Part shown: one piece after another, positions 22,479 through 31,731 of the stretch
Numbering within the stretch: the stretch's first letter is position 1
Layout of the letters: the number at the start of each line of letters is the position of its first letter
From: Myxococcales bacterium
Lineage (GTDB): Bacteria; Myxococcota_A; Polyangia; Polyangiales; Polyangiaceae
Assembly (NCBI GenBank): GCA_016212965.1
Contig: JACRDA010000402.1
Location: forward strand, 1 to 52,676
DNA: 52,676 nt
Direction of reading: 5' to 3'
Program-made: the position numbers and the translations under genes
Notes under the pieces: model-generated
Seen by the model: the letters and a program-made list of their open reading frames with translations, nothing else
The model's database searches: none
What the model was told of the DNA's origin: nothing

Positions 22479-24232
22479 GTGTAGCTCACCCCCCCTCCGA
22501 AGCCCGGACCCGAGTGGTAGATCGTGCGCCCCTGGTACGAGAGGCGCGCCGACACGACGAAGGCGTCGACGAAGCGGTAGCCCGCCTGGATGATCGCGCG
22601 CCCACCGACGTTGTTCGTGTCGAGCGACGGCGCGACCTCGCTCGCGTCGCCGCTCGCCTCGCCGCGCACGCCGGCCGGCTGGTTCGTCACCTCGGCGGCG
22701 AACAGCATCGGCACGTCGGGGATCTCGTTCATCTCGAGCGCGACCGTGCCGCGCAGGCCGACGCCGCCGAGCAGCTCGCCGCCGAGCACGAGGTTCGTGC
22801 CGAGGTCGCGCCCGATCCGGAGCGCGAGCTGGCCGCCGCCGCCCACGCCGGCGTCCCGGAGGCCGAGGATCGCCCGGGCGCTCGCGCCGAAGAGCTCGTG
22901 GAAGCCGACCTCGAGCTCGAGGTAGCCGTAGGTGAGCCCGATGCTCCGCCCCTCGAGGCCGAGCTCGTCGAGCTCCTCGATCGAGCCGCCGATGCCGCGG
23001 TAGACGCCGAAGCCCGAGCGTAGCGCGCGGAAGCCCGTGTCGTCGTAGCGCAGGCTGAAGCAGCCCTCGCTCTGCCACACGAAGTCGTTGCCGCGCAGCC
23101 GGTTGTAGTCGGCGTAGTCCGTCCAGAGGGCGACCGTGGTCACCGACGGCGCGAGCTCGGCGAGGTCGGGCGGCGCCACGACCGGGACGGAGAGCGGCTT
23201 CTGGGCGGTGGCGACGAGCGCCACCGTCGCCTCGCCGGGTGCGCCCGCGGCCTCGACGAAGAGCTCGAGGCGCTCGCTGCCGACGTCCTCCGCCGAGAGC
23301 GTCACGCCCCAGTAGTCGCCCTCGGTGCGCGCGAGCGCGACGGTGCGGAAGGGGCCTTCGCTCGCGTGCCGCAGGTGCAGCCACACCGCGCTCGGCTCGC
23401 CGCCGAGCTCCATCTCGAGACCGAGCGCGCGGCGCGCGGCGACCTCTGCGGGCGGAGCGAAGGCGACGACGCGCGGCGCGCGGCTCGTGGCGGTCGCGGT
23501 GTCGACGGCCGCGAGACGCCGGAGGTGCTCGAGCTGCTCGCGGACGACGGCGTGGTAGCGGCTCGTCGGGTGCTCGCGCTGCCAGCGCCCGTAGCGCGCG
23601 ACGCGCTCGGCGAGCGGATGGCCGCTCAGCGACTCGAAGAGCGCCGCCAGCTCGAGGCCGTCCTGCTGCTCGGGCGTCGGCTTGGCGGGCGCGCTCGGCG
23701 CGGGTGCGACGGTCGGTTCGGGACCCGGCGTCGGCCCTGGCTTCGGCCCCGGCGTCGGGCCGGGTGGTGCGCCCGGGCCCGGCGTGGGCCCCGGCGCCCT
23801 CGGCTCGGGGGGCGGTGGCGTGTCCGGTGGCTTCGGTTTGACGCGGCGCAGGACGACGACGTCGCCCACCTGTGGCGGTCGGTCGAGCGCGCCGTCGGGG
23901 TGGGCGGTGGAGAGCGCGTCGCGCACCTGATCGAGCCGCAAGGAGCCGATGCGGAACCGGTCCTTGACCTCGCGGTTCGTGACCGGGTGCCGGAGCACCA
24001 TCGGCCGCCACACCTCGATTTCGTCGCCCGAGAGCGCGCCGCGCGCGCCCGCGATGTCGACGATGATGTCGCGCTCCTCGATGAGGATGATGTTGCCCTC
24101 GACGGCCTCCGTGGGCTGCGCCGCCGCGACGCGGGGCGCTCCGAGCAGGGCGCCGCAGAGCGCCACGCAGGCGGCGAAGGTCGCGCAACGTCGACCGGCC
24201 CGACGCGTGCGAGGTCCGTGATGGGGTGCCAT
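22472..24232 (-). CDS. Probable outer-membrane beta-barrel protein with Pro-rich linker (first of a pair)
   Basis: A protein of about 586 residues. A signal peptide ends near RVAAAQPTEAVEG. The small N-terminal domain contains NIILIEERDIIVDIAG and GDEIEVWRPMVLRHPVT. A long Pro/Gly linker repeating PTPGP follows, then a helical region (QQDGLELAALFES). A domain resembling those of the coupled partner comes next (AVWLHLRHASEGPFRTVAL), then a C-terminal barrel-like region ending GVSYTW. Related domain types in two overlapping genes suggest ancient duplication and joint function. ATG 24232 or ATG 24253 could be used. A perfect 18-bp palindrome lies 146 bp upstream of the start. Confidence 0.72.
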   Translation of the reverse strand: MAPHHGPRTRRAGRRCATFAACVALCGALLGAPRVAAAQPTEAVEGNIILIEERDIIVDIAGARGALSGDEIEVWRPMVLRHPVTNREVKDRFRIGSLRLDQVRDALSTAHPDGALDRPPQVGDVVVLRRVKPKPPDTPPPPEPRAPGPTPGPGAPPGPTPGPKPGPTPGPEPTVAPAPSAPAKPTPEQQDGLELAALFESLSGHPLAERVARYGRWQREHPTSRYHAVVREQLEHLRRLAAVDTATATSRAPRVVAFAPPAEVAARRALGLEMELGGEPSAVWLHLRHASEGPFRTVALARTEGDYWGVTLSAEDVGSERLELFVEAAGAPGEATVALVATAQKPLSVPVVAPPDLAELAPSVTTVALWTDYADYNRLRGNDFVWQSEGCFSLRYDDTGFRALRSGFGVYRGIGGSIEELDELGLEGRSIGLTYGYLELEVGFHELFGASARAILGLRDAGVGGGGQLALRIGRDLGTNLVLGGELLGGVGLRGTVALEMNEIPDVPMLFAAEVTNQPAGVRGEASGDASEVAPSLDTNNVGGRAIIQAGYRFVDAFVVSARLSYQGRTIYHSGPGFGGGVSYTW

Positions 24233-24377
24233 GCCGAGAGCCCAGAGCAACATCCCTGCCGCTCCGCGCGACGGAGGTCGCACGCCGCCGTCGCGGTGTT
24301 CGGTGCGCAATTGCTCGGGAAATCGCGCGCGCCCGCGCGCGCAGGCGTGCCGCGACGTGACGTCCGCTGGTGCGCAC

Positions 24378-24395
24378 GCTTCACACCTGTGAAGC
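24378..24395. promoter_or_regulatory. Perfect 18-bp palindrome GCTTCACA-CC-TGTGAAGC
   Basis: Two 8-bp arms flank CC in the 195-bp spacer upstream of the outer-membrane pair and 33 bp past the MFS stop codon. The lack of a loop and of a T-tract favours a dimeric regulator site over a terminator. Confidence 0.45.
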
Positions 24396-24427
24396 GGGCG
24401 GCACAGTCGCGCTCCGAGCGAGCGTCG

Positions 24428-25630
24428 TCAGCGCGACGCGGGGGCGTCCGCGCGCTCGGAGGCGTGGAAGCGCCAGAGGAGCAGAAGGTCGTACACGATC
24501 TTGAGGCCACCGGCCGCGACGAGCGGCCAGCCGAAGCTCGTCACGTCGAGCAGGGCGCCGGTCACGAGCGGTGCGACGGCGGCGGTGAGGCTCCGCGGCA
24601 CGCTCGTGAGGGTCGCGGCTGCCGCGCGCTCGTCCGGATCGACGACGCGCATCACGTAGGCCTGGCGCGCGGGCACGTCCATCTGCGAGAGCGCCATGCG
24701 CGCGAGCAAGAACGCGACCGCGAGCGGCGCGGTCGGCATGAAGGCCGCGCCGACGAGCAGGACGTTCGACGGCAGGTGGGTGTAGACCATCGTGCGGATG
24801 AGCCCGATGCGCGCGGCGATGCGCGCCGACACGAGCTGCGAGAAGGCCGTGAGCACGCCCGCGGCGAAGAACACGGCTGCGGCCGTCGCGGGCGCGAGCT
24901 CGAAGCGGCGCCACAGCCAGAGCGCGAGCAGCGACTGCACGACGAGCCCACCACCGAAGGCGTCGATGGAAAAGAGCGCCGCGAGCTCGGCGACGACGCG
25001 GCGCGAGCGGCGGAGGCCGAAGCGGCCGCGCGCGTGCGCCGCGACCGGCCGCGGGACGAGCCCGAGGTAGAGCGCGAAGAGGCCGAGCGCCGCCGCCGCG
25101 TACAGCAGGAACGCAAAGCGCGCCACGTCGGGGTCGACGACCCCCTTGGCGCCGAAGGCCCCGCTCGCGAGCGCTCCGAGCGCGCCCGCGAGCGCGCCGC
25201 CGAGGTTGTAGCGCGCGAACATGGCGGTGCGGTCGTCGGCCGAGACGGTGCCCGTCACGAGCGCCTGCTCGATCGGCAGGAACGGCGTGACGTCGCCCGA
25301 CGAGGGGTTGAGCGTTCCGACGACGGCCACGGCCATGAGCGGCCACAGCGCGCGCACGCCGAAGAACGCGATGCCCGTCACGAGCATGAGCGCCGTCAGC
25401 GCGAGCAAGAGGCGGCGGGGGTCGAAGCCGCCGCCCCAGAGGCCGACCGCGAGCGTGAGCACGGCCGAGCCGAGCATCGTCGCCGCCGTCAGCGCGCCGA
25501 TCTCGGTGCCGCTCCAGCCGAGGGCCGTCAGGTAGGCGGGCAGGACGACGCTGACGAGCCCGTCGACGAGCCCGCGGAGCGCGCGCGTCGCGACGAGGCG
25601 GCGCGCGCCGGGCCCGGCCGACGGCGGCAT
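24428..25630 (-). CDS. MFS transporter
   Basis: A 400-residue major facilitator with about 12 membrane helices. The first helix pair is joined by the GWSGTEIGALTAATMLGSA segment and the loop GGGFDPRRLLL, the usual place of MFS motif A. FLPIEQALVTG and FARYNLGGALAGALGALASG lie mid N-half, and a basic cytoplasmic loop (RGRFGLRRSRRVVAEL) joins the halves. SQMDVPARQAYVMRVVDPDERAAAA is a conserved stretch in a subgroup of MFS proteins of unknown substrate. The gene starts 8 bp after the TMTC-like gene ends, so it belongs to the same minus-strand operon. ATG 25630 is preferred to GTG 25636. Confidence 0.88.
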   Translation of the reverse strand: MPPSAGPGARRLVATRALRGLVDGLVSVVLPAYLTALGWSGTEIGALTAATMLGSAVLTLAVGLWGGGFDPRRLLLALTALMLVTGIAFFGVRALWPLMAVAVVGTLNPSSGDVTPFLPIEQALVTGTVSADDRTAMFARYNLGGALAGALGALASGAFGAKGVVDPDVARFAFLLYAAAALGLFALYLGLVPRPVAAHARGRFGLRRSRRVVAELAALFSIDAFGGGLVVQSLLALWLWRRFELAPATAAAVFFAAGVLTAFSQLVSARIAARIGLIRTMVYTHLPSNVLLVGAAFMPTAPLAVAFLLARMALSQMDVPARQAYVMRVVDPDERAAAATLTSVPRSLTAAVAPLVTGALLDVTSFGWPLVAAGGLKIVYDLLLLWRFHASERADAPASR

Positions 25631-25637
25631 CCACACG

Positions 25638-28283
25638 CTACTCTTTCGGCCCTTCGTTGTAGCCGCGCGGGCGGTACTTCGGGTCGACGCCGTTGTGGGT
25701 CTTGCCGTTGTCGACGATGTCGTTGGCGAGGTAGGCGAGCCAGCTGCCCTCGTGGGCGCGCGCCATGTCCTTGAGCTCGTCCTTGTGCGGCTCGACCTTC
25801 TGGTAGTCCCAGAGGCACTGCAGGGCGAGCGAGATGAGGCTGCGGTCGTTCGGGCCCTGCTCGAAGCCCGACACGTAGTAGGGCCAGGCCTCGTCCGGCC
25901 GGCCGAGGCGGCACAGAGTGTCGCCGGTGTAGATGTGGGCCATCGTCCACTCGGGCGCGAGCTCGAGGGCGATCTGGCTGTGGACGAGGCGCGTCTCGAG
26001 GTCGCCGCGCGCGCCCTTCATGACCGAGAAGTTGAGGTGCGCCTTGGCGCTGTTCGGCACGGCGTCCTTGGTCGACTCCCAGAAGACGAGATCGTCGCGG
26101 TAGTCGGTGGCGTGCCAGTAGGCCTGCACCATCTGGAACCCGAGGAAGAGCGCCGTCACGGCCACCGGCAGGGTCACGGCCCCGCTGCGCCCGCCGAGGC
26201 GCTTGAGCTTCCACAGCGCAGCGAGCTTCGCGAGCCCGAGCCCGACGAGGCGGCCCAGCGTGCGCACGGGATGCAGGAACCAGCGCGCGCCCGGCCGGTA
26301 GCGCTCGGGCGCGCCGACCTCGAAGAGCCACGCCAGGGCGACGGCCACGATGAGGGTCGTGCCGAGCACCGGGAAGTACCAGAGCCGCTCGGCGCGGACC
26401 GTCGGGAGCTTCTCGGGGATGTTCGAGTGGGGGAAATAAGCGAGCACCATCCACACGAAGCCGAGCGCCACCACGGCGGGCGCGATGCGCGCGAGGGGCC
26501 ACACGCCCACGGGGTAGAGCGCGATGCCGCGGCGGGCGGGTGCCTCGACGAGCATGCCGAGGCCCACCGTGAGGACGGCCACGCCGAAGGGCCAGAGCGG
26601 CACGGGCGTGGGGGTTCCCTCGCCGAGGAGCCACAGCGCGACCGCGATGCCGGCCGCCCCGAGTGCGCCGAGCGAGAGGCCCGCGACGAGGAGGCCCGTC
26701 TGGCGCCGGGACGCGGGCAGCGGCAGGTAGCGGGCGTGCTCGAGGTCCTCGGGCCGTGTCGAGGCGCGCGGATCGAGGCGCGCGGCGCCCGCACCCGCCG
26801 CGAGCCGCGCCGCGTAGGTGCGCCGCTCCTTGCGCTCGCGCCACCAGGCGCCGAGCGCGAGCCACGCGGCCGCGAGCAGGGGCAGGACGGTCATCGCGGC
26901 GCCGGCGATCGTCTCGGCGCCGTAGAGCGTGTCGGGCACCGGCTCCTGCGGGTAGCTGTAGTCGCCGCTCAGCCGCAAGGGCACGACGACGTCCTTGAGC
27001 CCGCGCCAGTAGACGCGCATGGCCCCCGCGACGCGGTGCGGGAAGTCGACCCCCTCGCGCGCGAGCGGGTTGTTGAGCCAGTCGACCGGCAGGCCCGGCT
27101 GGTGGAACCAGCCCTTGAAGTCGAGGAAGACGTCCTTCACCGCGTTCGGCTCGTCGCCGACGCCCAGGCGGCCCTCGGTGTGCTCGAGCAGCGCCGTGAA
27201 GGTGCCCTTCTCCTCCATGTGGGTCCGCACCTCCTCGGGCAGCGGCGAGGGGAACCACATCTTGCGGAGCTCCACGTACATCGCGAACGCCCCGGCGGCC
27301 GCGATCGTCGCGAGCAGGGCGCGCGCCCAGCGCGCCGGCTTGCGCGTGTGCAGGAAGGGCGCCGTCACGAGGGCCGCGGCCGGGATGAGCCCCACGCACA
27401 CGAGGGCGCTCTCCTTCGAGAACAGGCCGATGGTCACGCCCAGGAACACGCCGATCGGCATGGCCCACGCGGGCCAGCGCAGCGCGTGCAGGGCCGCGAG
27501 CGCGCCGAGCCCGCCGAGCACGTCGGCCAGGCCCACGATGCCGCTGACGGCCTCGGTGAGCAGGGCGGCGCTGACGAAGGTCACTCCGGCGAGCCAGCCC
27601 ACCGCGCGCCGGCGCGTGAGCACGTAGGCGAAGGCGCCGAGCAGGGCGCCGTTGAGGCCGTGCAGGATGACGTTGTAGAGGTGGTGGATGAACGGCTCCT
27701 TCGTCACCGTCCAGAGCACCCGCCACAGGATGTCGGGCAGCGGGCGGTACGAGCCGATGCTCCCGGTCGGCGGCAGGCCCCAGAAGTCGCGCGTGAAGGC
27801 GTCGAGAAAGCCGAGGTTCTGCGTCGCGTTGACGTAGGGATTGGCGAGCAGCGCCTCCTGCTCGTCGAAGATGTAGTTCGTGGTCGGCAGGCGCGTGAAG
27901 AGCACGAGCGACAGGCACACGAGCACGAGGAAGGCGCGTCCGGTCGTGGGCTCCTGCAGGTAAAAGTGGCGGCGGACGCGCGACGTCACCCGGTCGAGCC
28001 AGGCCCACGCGCGCGTGTACCAGGCCGGGCCGAATGGCACGTGCAGGGCAGGCTCGCTCTCGGGAGACGGCTCCGGGGTCGCGGCGGCCTCCGAGGTGCC
28101 CGCGCCCGTCGTCGCGCCCTCGCTCGTGCTCTCGCTCGTGCTCTCGGGCGCGGGCGGCCCGTCGCTCGTGGCCGGCTCGGGCCGCAGGTCCCACGGCGGG
28201 AGCGCCGGCTCCGGGCCGGACGGCGCCGCGGCGCCGTCGTCGGTGGGCGCGGTCTCCTGGTCGTCGTCGCGAGCGTCGTCCAT
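25638..28283 (-). CDS. TMTC-like membrane glycosyltransferase (GT-C) with C-terminal TPR-like tail
   Basis: An 881-residue multi-pass membrane protein. The N-terminal 90 residues are acidic/Pro-rich and cytoplasmic. The first periplasmic loop carries the acidic motif YIFDEQEALLANPYVN, followed by GSYRPLPDILW and PFIHHLYNVILHGLNGALLG. These match the order seen in TMTC/DUF1736 O-mannosyltransferases, as do IVGLADVLGGLGALAALHAL, GLFSKESALV and YFPHSNIPEKLPTVRAERLWY. About 12 helices are likely. The soluble C-terminus has TPR-like helices (SAKAHLNFSV, ALELAPEWTMAHIYTGDTL). Such enzymes use polyprenyl-linked sugars to glycosylate secreted proteins. ATG 28283 avoids overlap with the upstream SDR; GTG 28307 is the alternative. 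Confidence 0.8.
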   Translation of the reverse strand: MDDARDDDQETAPTDDGAAAPSGPEPALPPWDLRPEPATSDGPPAPESTSESTSEGATTGAGTSEAAATPEPSPESEPALHVPFGPAWYTRAWAWLDRVTSRVRRHFYLQEPTTGRAFLVLVCLSLVLFTRLPTTNYIFDEQEALLANPYVNATQNLGFLDAFTRDFWGLPPTGSIGSYRPLPDILWRVLWTVTKEPFIHHLYNVILHGLNGALLGAFAYVLTRRRAVGWLAGVTFVSAALLTEAVSGIVGLADVLGGLGALAALHALRWPAWAMPIGVFLGVTIGLFSKESALVCVGLIPAAALVTAPFLHTRKPARWARALLATIAAAGAFAMYVELRKMWFPSPLPEEVRTHMEEKGTFTALLEHTEGRLGVGDEPNAVKDVFLDFKGWFHQPGLPVDWLNNPLAREGVDFPHRVAGAMRVYWRGLKDVVVPLRLSGDYSYPQEPVPDTLYGAETIAGAAMTVLPLLAAAWLALGAWWRERKERRTYAARLAAGAGAARLDPRASTRPEDLEHARYLPLPASRRQTGLLVAGLSLGALGAAGIAVALWLLGEGTPTPVPLWPFGVAVLTVGLGMLVEAPARRGIALYPVGVWPLARIAPAVVALGFVWMVLAYFPHSNIPEKLPTVRAERLWYFPVLGTTLIVAVALAWLFEVGAPERYRPGARWFLHPVRTLGRLVGLGLAKLAALWKLKRLGGRSGAVTLPVAVTALFLGFQMVQAYWHATDYRDDLVFWESTKDAVPNSAKAHLNFSVMKGARGDLETRLVHSQIALELAPEWTMAHIYTGDTLCRLGRPDEAWPYYVSGFEQGPNDRSLISLALQCLWDYQKVEPHKDELKDMARAHEGSWLAYLANDIVDNGKTHNGVDPKYRPRGYNEGPKE

Positions 28284-28290
28284 GGCGTCG

Positions 28291-29109
28291 TCAGGTCGCT
28301 CGGCCACCGGGCGTCGGGGTCGACCCGCCCTCGTCCGGGATCTGCCACACGTCGCCCCAGTGCTGCTGGCCGCCGTCGATGCGGTACACGGCGCCCGTCA
28401 CGAAGTCGTTGCGGTCGCTCGCGAGGACCAGGATGACCCGCGCGACCTCCTCGGGCGTGCCGAGGCGGCGCAGCGGGGTCGCCTTGCGCGCCAGCTCGAG
28501 CAGGGCGTCGCCGTACTGCGCCGTGCCGCTCGTGCGGAAGTTGTTCCCGGGCGCCACGGTGTTGACCCGAACGCCGTGTGCGGCCCACTCGATGGCGAGC
28601 GACGCCGCCAGGTTCTCGACCCCGGCACGCGCCGCGCCCGTGTGGCTCATGCCCGGGAAGCCGCGCGACACGCCCGCCGTGACCATGACGATGCGCCCGC
28701 GTTTCTGCGGGATCATGGCGCGCGTGGCGACCTCGCGCGTCATGAAGAAGGTGCCGTTCAGGTTGTTGCGCACGACGGCCTCCCAGCCGCGTGGCGACAG
28801 CTGCTCGGCCGGCGCGGGGAACTGCCCGCCCGCGTTGTTCACGAGCACGTCGATCTGGCCGAAGCGCTCGAGCACCTGGCCGACGAAGGCCGCGACCTCG
28901 GTGGGCTCGCGGATGTCGCAGCGGGCGGCGAGCACCCGTTCGGCCTGACCGAGCTCGGCCGTGCCGGCCGCGAGCTTCGCCTCGGAGCGACCGCACACGG
29001 CGACCCGCGCCCCGAGCAGGAGCAGCTCCTTGGCGGTGGCGAGCCCGATGCCGCTCGCGCCGCCCGTCACCACCGCGACCTGCCCCGCGAACAGATCCGG
29101 GGCGTACAT
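28291..29109 (-). CDS. SDR-family oxidoreductase, PECR/dienoyl-CoA reductase-like
   Basis: A 272-residue Rossmann-fold dehydrogenase: nucleotide loop VTGGASGIG (residues 14-22), Arg of NADP type in CGRSEAK, CDIREP, and the NNAGG strand. The classical YxxxK catalytic pair is replaced by T157-GAA-R161 in SHTGAARAGVENL. Human peroxisomal trans-2-enoyl-CoA reductase, as I recall it, has a nearly identical HSGAARAGV block. This suggests an enoyl- or dienoyl-CoA reductase rather than an alcohol dehydrogenase. The C-terminus has the DGG motif and a Pro/Gly tail. It is first in the minus-strand operon with the TMTC-like and MFS genes. ATG 29109 is preferred over GTG 29127. Confidence 0.85.
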   Translation of the reverse strand: MYAPDLFAGQVAVVTGGASGIGLATAKELLLLGARVAVCGRSEAKLAAGTAELGQAERVLAARCDIREPTEVAAFVGQVLERFGQIDVLVNNAGGQFPAPAEQLSPRGWEAVVRNNLNGTFFMTREVATRAMIPQKRGRIVMVTAGVSRGFPGMSHTGAARAGVENLAASLAIEWAAHGVRVNTVAPGNNFRTSGTAQYGDALLELARKATPLRRLGTPEEVARVILVLASDRNDFVTGAVYRIDGGQQHWGDVWQIPDEGGSTPTPGGRAT

Positions 29110-29174
29110 GCTCGTCCACGCCGACACGCGGAACCTCTACACAGCCGGGCGCCGCGAGTCGAGCGCCGAGCGAC

Positions 29175-31700
29175 TCAGGCGGGCGGCTTGCAGAAGACGT
29201 CGAAGATGCCGCCCACGTTGTTGCCTTCCTTGCACTCGGTGACCCCGCTGCCGTCGTCGACGCGGACCTCGACGTCGGCGGCGGCGTTCTCGGCCTCGGG
29301 CGCGCCCACCCAGGTGCAGGTCACCGTCTCGCACTCGTCGGGGTCGAGCGGGCCCGCGGTCTGGGTCTCGCACACCTTGCCGCCCGACACGTAGAAGCCG
29401 ACGACGATCCCTGGCGCCAGCGCGGCCGCGCCGCGGTTGCAGACCTGCACGCTCATCGTCGCCGCCGTGCCGGCGCACTGGTAGCTGTCGCTCGCGCCCG
29501 CCGTGGCGTCGCCGATGGCGTTGCCGTTCGGCATGCCTGGGACGTTCTGGCGGAAGTTGTTGAGGCTCGGATCGAGCCAGTTGTTCGCCCACACGTCGGT
29601 CTTCGGGATGGTGCCGTCCTCGTTGACGTGGGTGACCGCGTAGGCGTGCTGGTTCCAGATGCGCCGCGAGCGCACCCACTGGTCGTTGGCGTCGTGGTAG
29701 ACGCGGATGCCGCTCACGCCGTGGGGGTGCGCGGAGCGGCAGGTGTTGCCGCTGCCGGCCGTCCCCGCGTTGGGCGGCGCGCAGGCGAAGCCCTCCTCGA
29801 GGCAGGCCGCGGCGTCGTTGGCGGGGCAGCACTGGGCGGTCGAGGCGCAGCGGCACAGGCCCTGGTCGCACACGTTCGAGACGCAGTCCGCGCCGGTGTC
29901 GCAGCGCAGGCCGTTGAACAGGATGTCGACGCCGTCGGCGTTCAGCATGCCGCAGCTCACGCCCAGCCCGCCGACCGAGCAGGCCTTGTTCGAGGGCGTG
30001 ACGAGCTCGGCGCGGAAGTCGCCGTCCACGTCGGCGATGATCGGGTTCTCGTACCAGGTGCACGACGAGCGGTACTGGCTGAACAGGACGTCGCCGTTCG
30101 AGCCGTCGTACACGCGCACGAAGCACTCGTCGGCGTAGATCACCTCGGCCGCGCCGTCGGCCTCGAAGTCGAACACGCTCGAGCCGGTGACGTTCGACGA
30201 GAAGTCCTGCGCCTGGCGCGACCAGGCGATGTCGACCGGGCACGGATTGGGCGCGACGTAGTCGCAGCGCCCCGGCGGGCACAGGCCACCCGGGCGCGGG
30301 CTCGCGCCGCAGTCGAGGTCGTACACGGTGTACGCGCCCGCCGCCGCGACCCCCACCTCGGCCAGGCCGTCGTGGTCGAAGTCGGCGATGGTCGGGGGCC
30401 CGCCGCTGCCGCCGCTCGGGACGGCCATCGGCCCCTGCACGATCTCGCCGGTCATGGCGACGATGCGCACCGTGCCCGCGCGCACGATGGCGAGCTCCGG
30501 CGCGCTCGGCGGCAAGCCGGTGCCATAGGTGCCGAAGTCCGCGACCGCGACCAGGCCGACGACGCCGGCGGCGCCCACGAGGTAGCTGGGGTCCTCCACC
30601 CACGCCGCGCCTTGCCACGCCCACACCGCGCCGCCGTTCGTGAGCTCGATCTCCGCATCCTGGTCGAGGTTGGCGAGGATCGGGAAGAGCCCGACCGAGT
30701 AGCTCACGTAGGTCGCCGGCTGCATCGACAGGAACGCGCCCGCCGCGGAGAACACCACGCCCTCCCGGATGACCTCAGGGGCGCCGTCGTTGTCGAGGTC
30801 GTGAATCGACGGGCCGGCCCACCCGACCGAGCAGCGGTGGTTGACGGTGTCGCAGGGGGTCCAGGGCGCGCCCGCCGGGTAGGGGGCGCGCCACTTCATG
30901 CCCCAGGAGCCGTTCGTGAGGCCGAACGCGATCGTCGAGCCGTCGGCGCCATAGGCCACGATCTCCGCGACCCCGTCGCCGTCGAGATCGCCTGCCGCGA
31001 GCGAGGCCGACGACACGAGCCACTCGGGGACGGCGTCGGCGTCGTAGTCGATGCCGCCGAGGTTCGCCTGCACCGAGCAGTCGTCGCCGCGCAGGACGCG
31101 GATGACGCCGAGATCTTCGGTGTAGTTGCTCGGCACGGTGGCCGTGAAGCTCGCGGCGATGCTCGGCGTGCCGTTCGGCGGCGCGAAGTTGACCACGATG
31201 GGCGTGCCCTGCACGTCGACGTGCCCCGGGAAGGGGTCGTTCGCCGGGGCGGTCGAGAACTCGCACTGCGTGGAGGGCGCGAGCACCCCCGCGGGGATGA
31301 CCTGGACGCAGTTCGGATCGTGCGGCGGCACCTCGCCCTGCCAGGGCACGCACCCGACCCCGGGCACGCAGTGGGTGTCGAAGCTGCAGTCGTCGTCGTC
31401 CGAGCAGGTCGACAGCGGCACGCACACGCCGTGGCTGCACACCTCGGTCGGCTGACACGGCGTCGGGCAGTCGCTCGGCACCGTGCCGCCCGTACCGCCC
31501 TGGCTCGAGCCGCCGGTCGTGAACAGGCTGCCGCCCGTGCCGCCGAGGCCGCCCGTCGCGGTCGTGAGGCCCGTGCCTCCCGTGCCGCTCAGGGTCTCGT
31601 CGGTCGAGCCGCAACCGCCCGCGATCTCGGCCGCGACCACGCTCGCGAGCGTCACGGCGCCGAGTCCCAGGAGCTTCCACATCTCGGTGCGTCGTGCCAT
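29175..31700 (-). CDS. FG-GAP/VCBS-repeat lipoprotein
   Basis: An 841-residue surface lipoprotein: MARRTEMWKLLG leader, lipobox AGGC, and a long Gly/Thr linker. A Cys-rich EGF-like patch follows (CPTPCQPTEVCSHGVCVP). Several FG-GAP-type calcium-binding units are visible as repeated acidic motifs: AGDLDGDGVAEIVAYG, IHDLDNDGAPEVI, IADFDHDGLAEVGV and IADVDGDFRAELV, pointing to a beta-propeller. A second Cys-rich patch precedes the conserved block RRIWNQHAYAVTHVNEDG with NWLDPSLNNFRQN, which I associate with large secreted proteins of this lineage. A final CARDB-like Ig domain ends at the C-terminus. The role is probably binding or adhesion. It diverges from the beta-helix gene at 31760 across a 59-bp spacer. 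Confidence 0.82.
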   Translation of the reverse strand: MARRTEMWKLLGLGAVTLASVVAAEIAGGCGSTDETLSGTGGTGLTTATGGLGGTGGSLFTTGGSSQGGTGGTVPSDCPTPCQPTEVCSHGVCVPLSTCSDDDDCSFDTHCVPGVGCVPWQGEVPPHDPNCVQVIPAGVLAPSTQCEFSTAPANDPFPGHVDVQGTPIVVNFAPPNGTPSIAASFTATVPSNYTEDLGVIRVLRGDDCSVQANLGGIDYDADAVPEWLVSSASLAAGDLDGDGVAEIVAYGADGSTIAFGLTNGSWGMKWRAPYPAGAPWTPCDTVNHRCSVGWAGPSIHDLDNDGAPEVIREGVVFSAAGAFLSMQPATYVSYSVGLFPILANLDQDAEIELTNGGAVWAWQGAAWVEDPSYLVGAAGVVGLVAVADFGTYGTGLPPSAPELAIVRAGTVRIVAMTGEIVQGPMAVPSGGSGGPPTIADFDHDGLAEVGVAAAGAYTVYDLDCGASPRPGGLCPPGRCDYVAPNPCPVDIAWSRQAQDFSSNVTGSSVFDFEADGAAEVIYADECFVRVYDGSNGDVLFSQYRSSCTWYENPIIADVDGDFRAELVTPSNKACSVGGLGVSCGMLNADGVDILFNGLRCDTGADCVSNVCDQGLCRCASTAQCCPANDAAACLEEGFACAPPNAGTAGSGNTCRSAHPHGVSGIRVYHDANDQWVRSRRIWNQHAYAVTHVNEDGTIPKTDVWANNWLDPSLNNFRQNVPGMPNGNAIGDATAGASDSYQCAGTAATMSVQVCNRGAAALAPGIVVGFYVSGGKVCETQTAGPLDPDECETVTCTWVGAPEAENAAADVEVRVDDGSGVTECKEGNNVGGIFDVFCKPPA

Positions 31701-31731
31701 TTCGTCAGGATACGGCAAAAGCCCCCGCCCG

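Noticed and set aside
25695..28436. A 913-codon plus-strand open frame opposite the TMTC-like gene.
   Set aside because: The product is repetitive Glu/Ala/Arg/His text with no domain, whereas the minus frame has membrane helices and family motifs.
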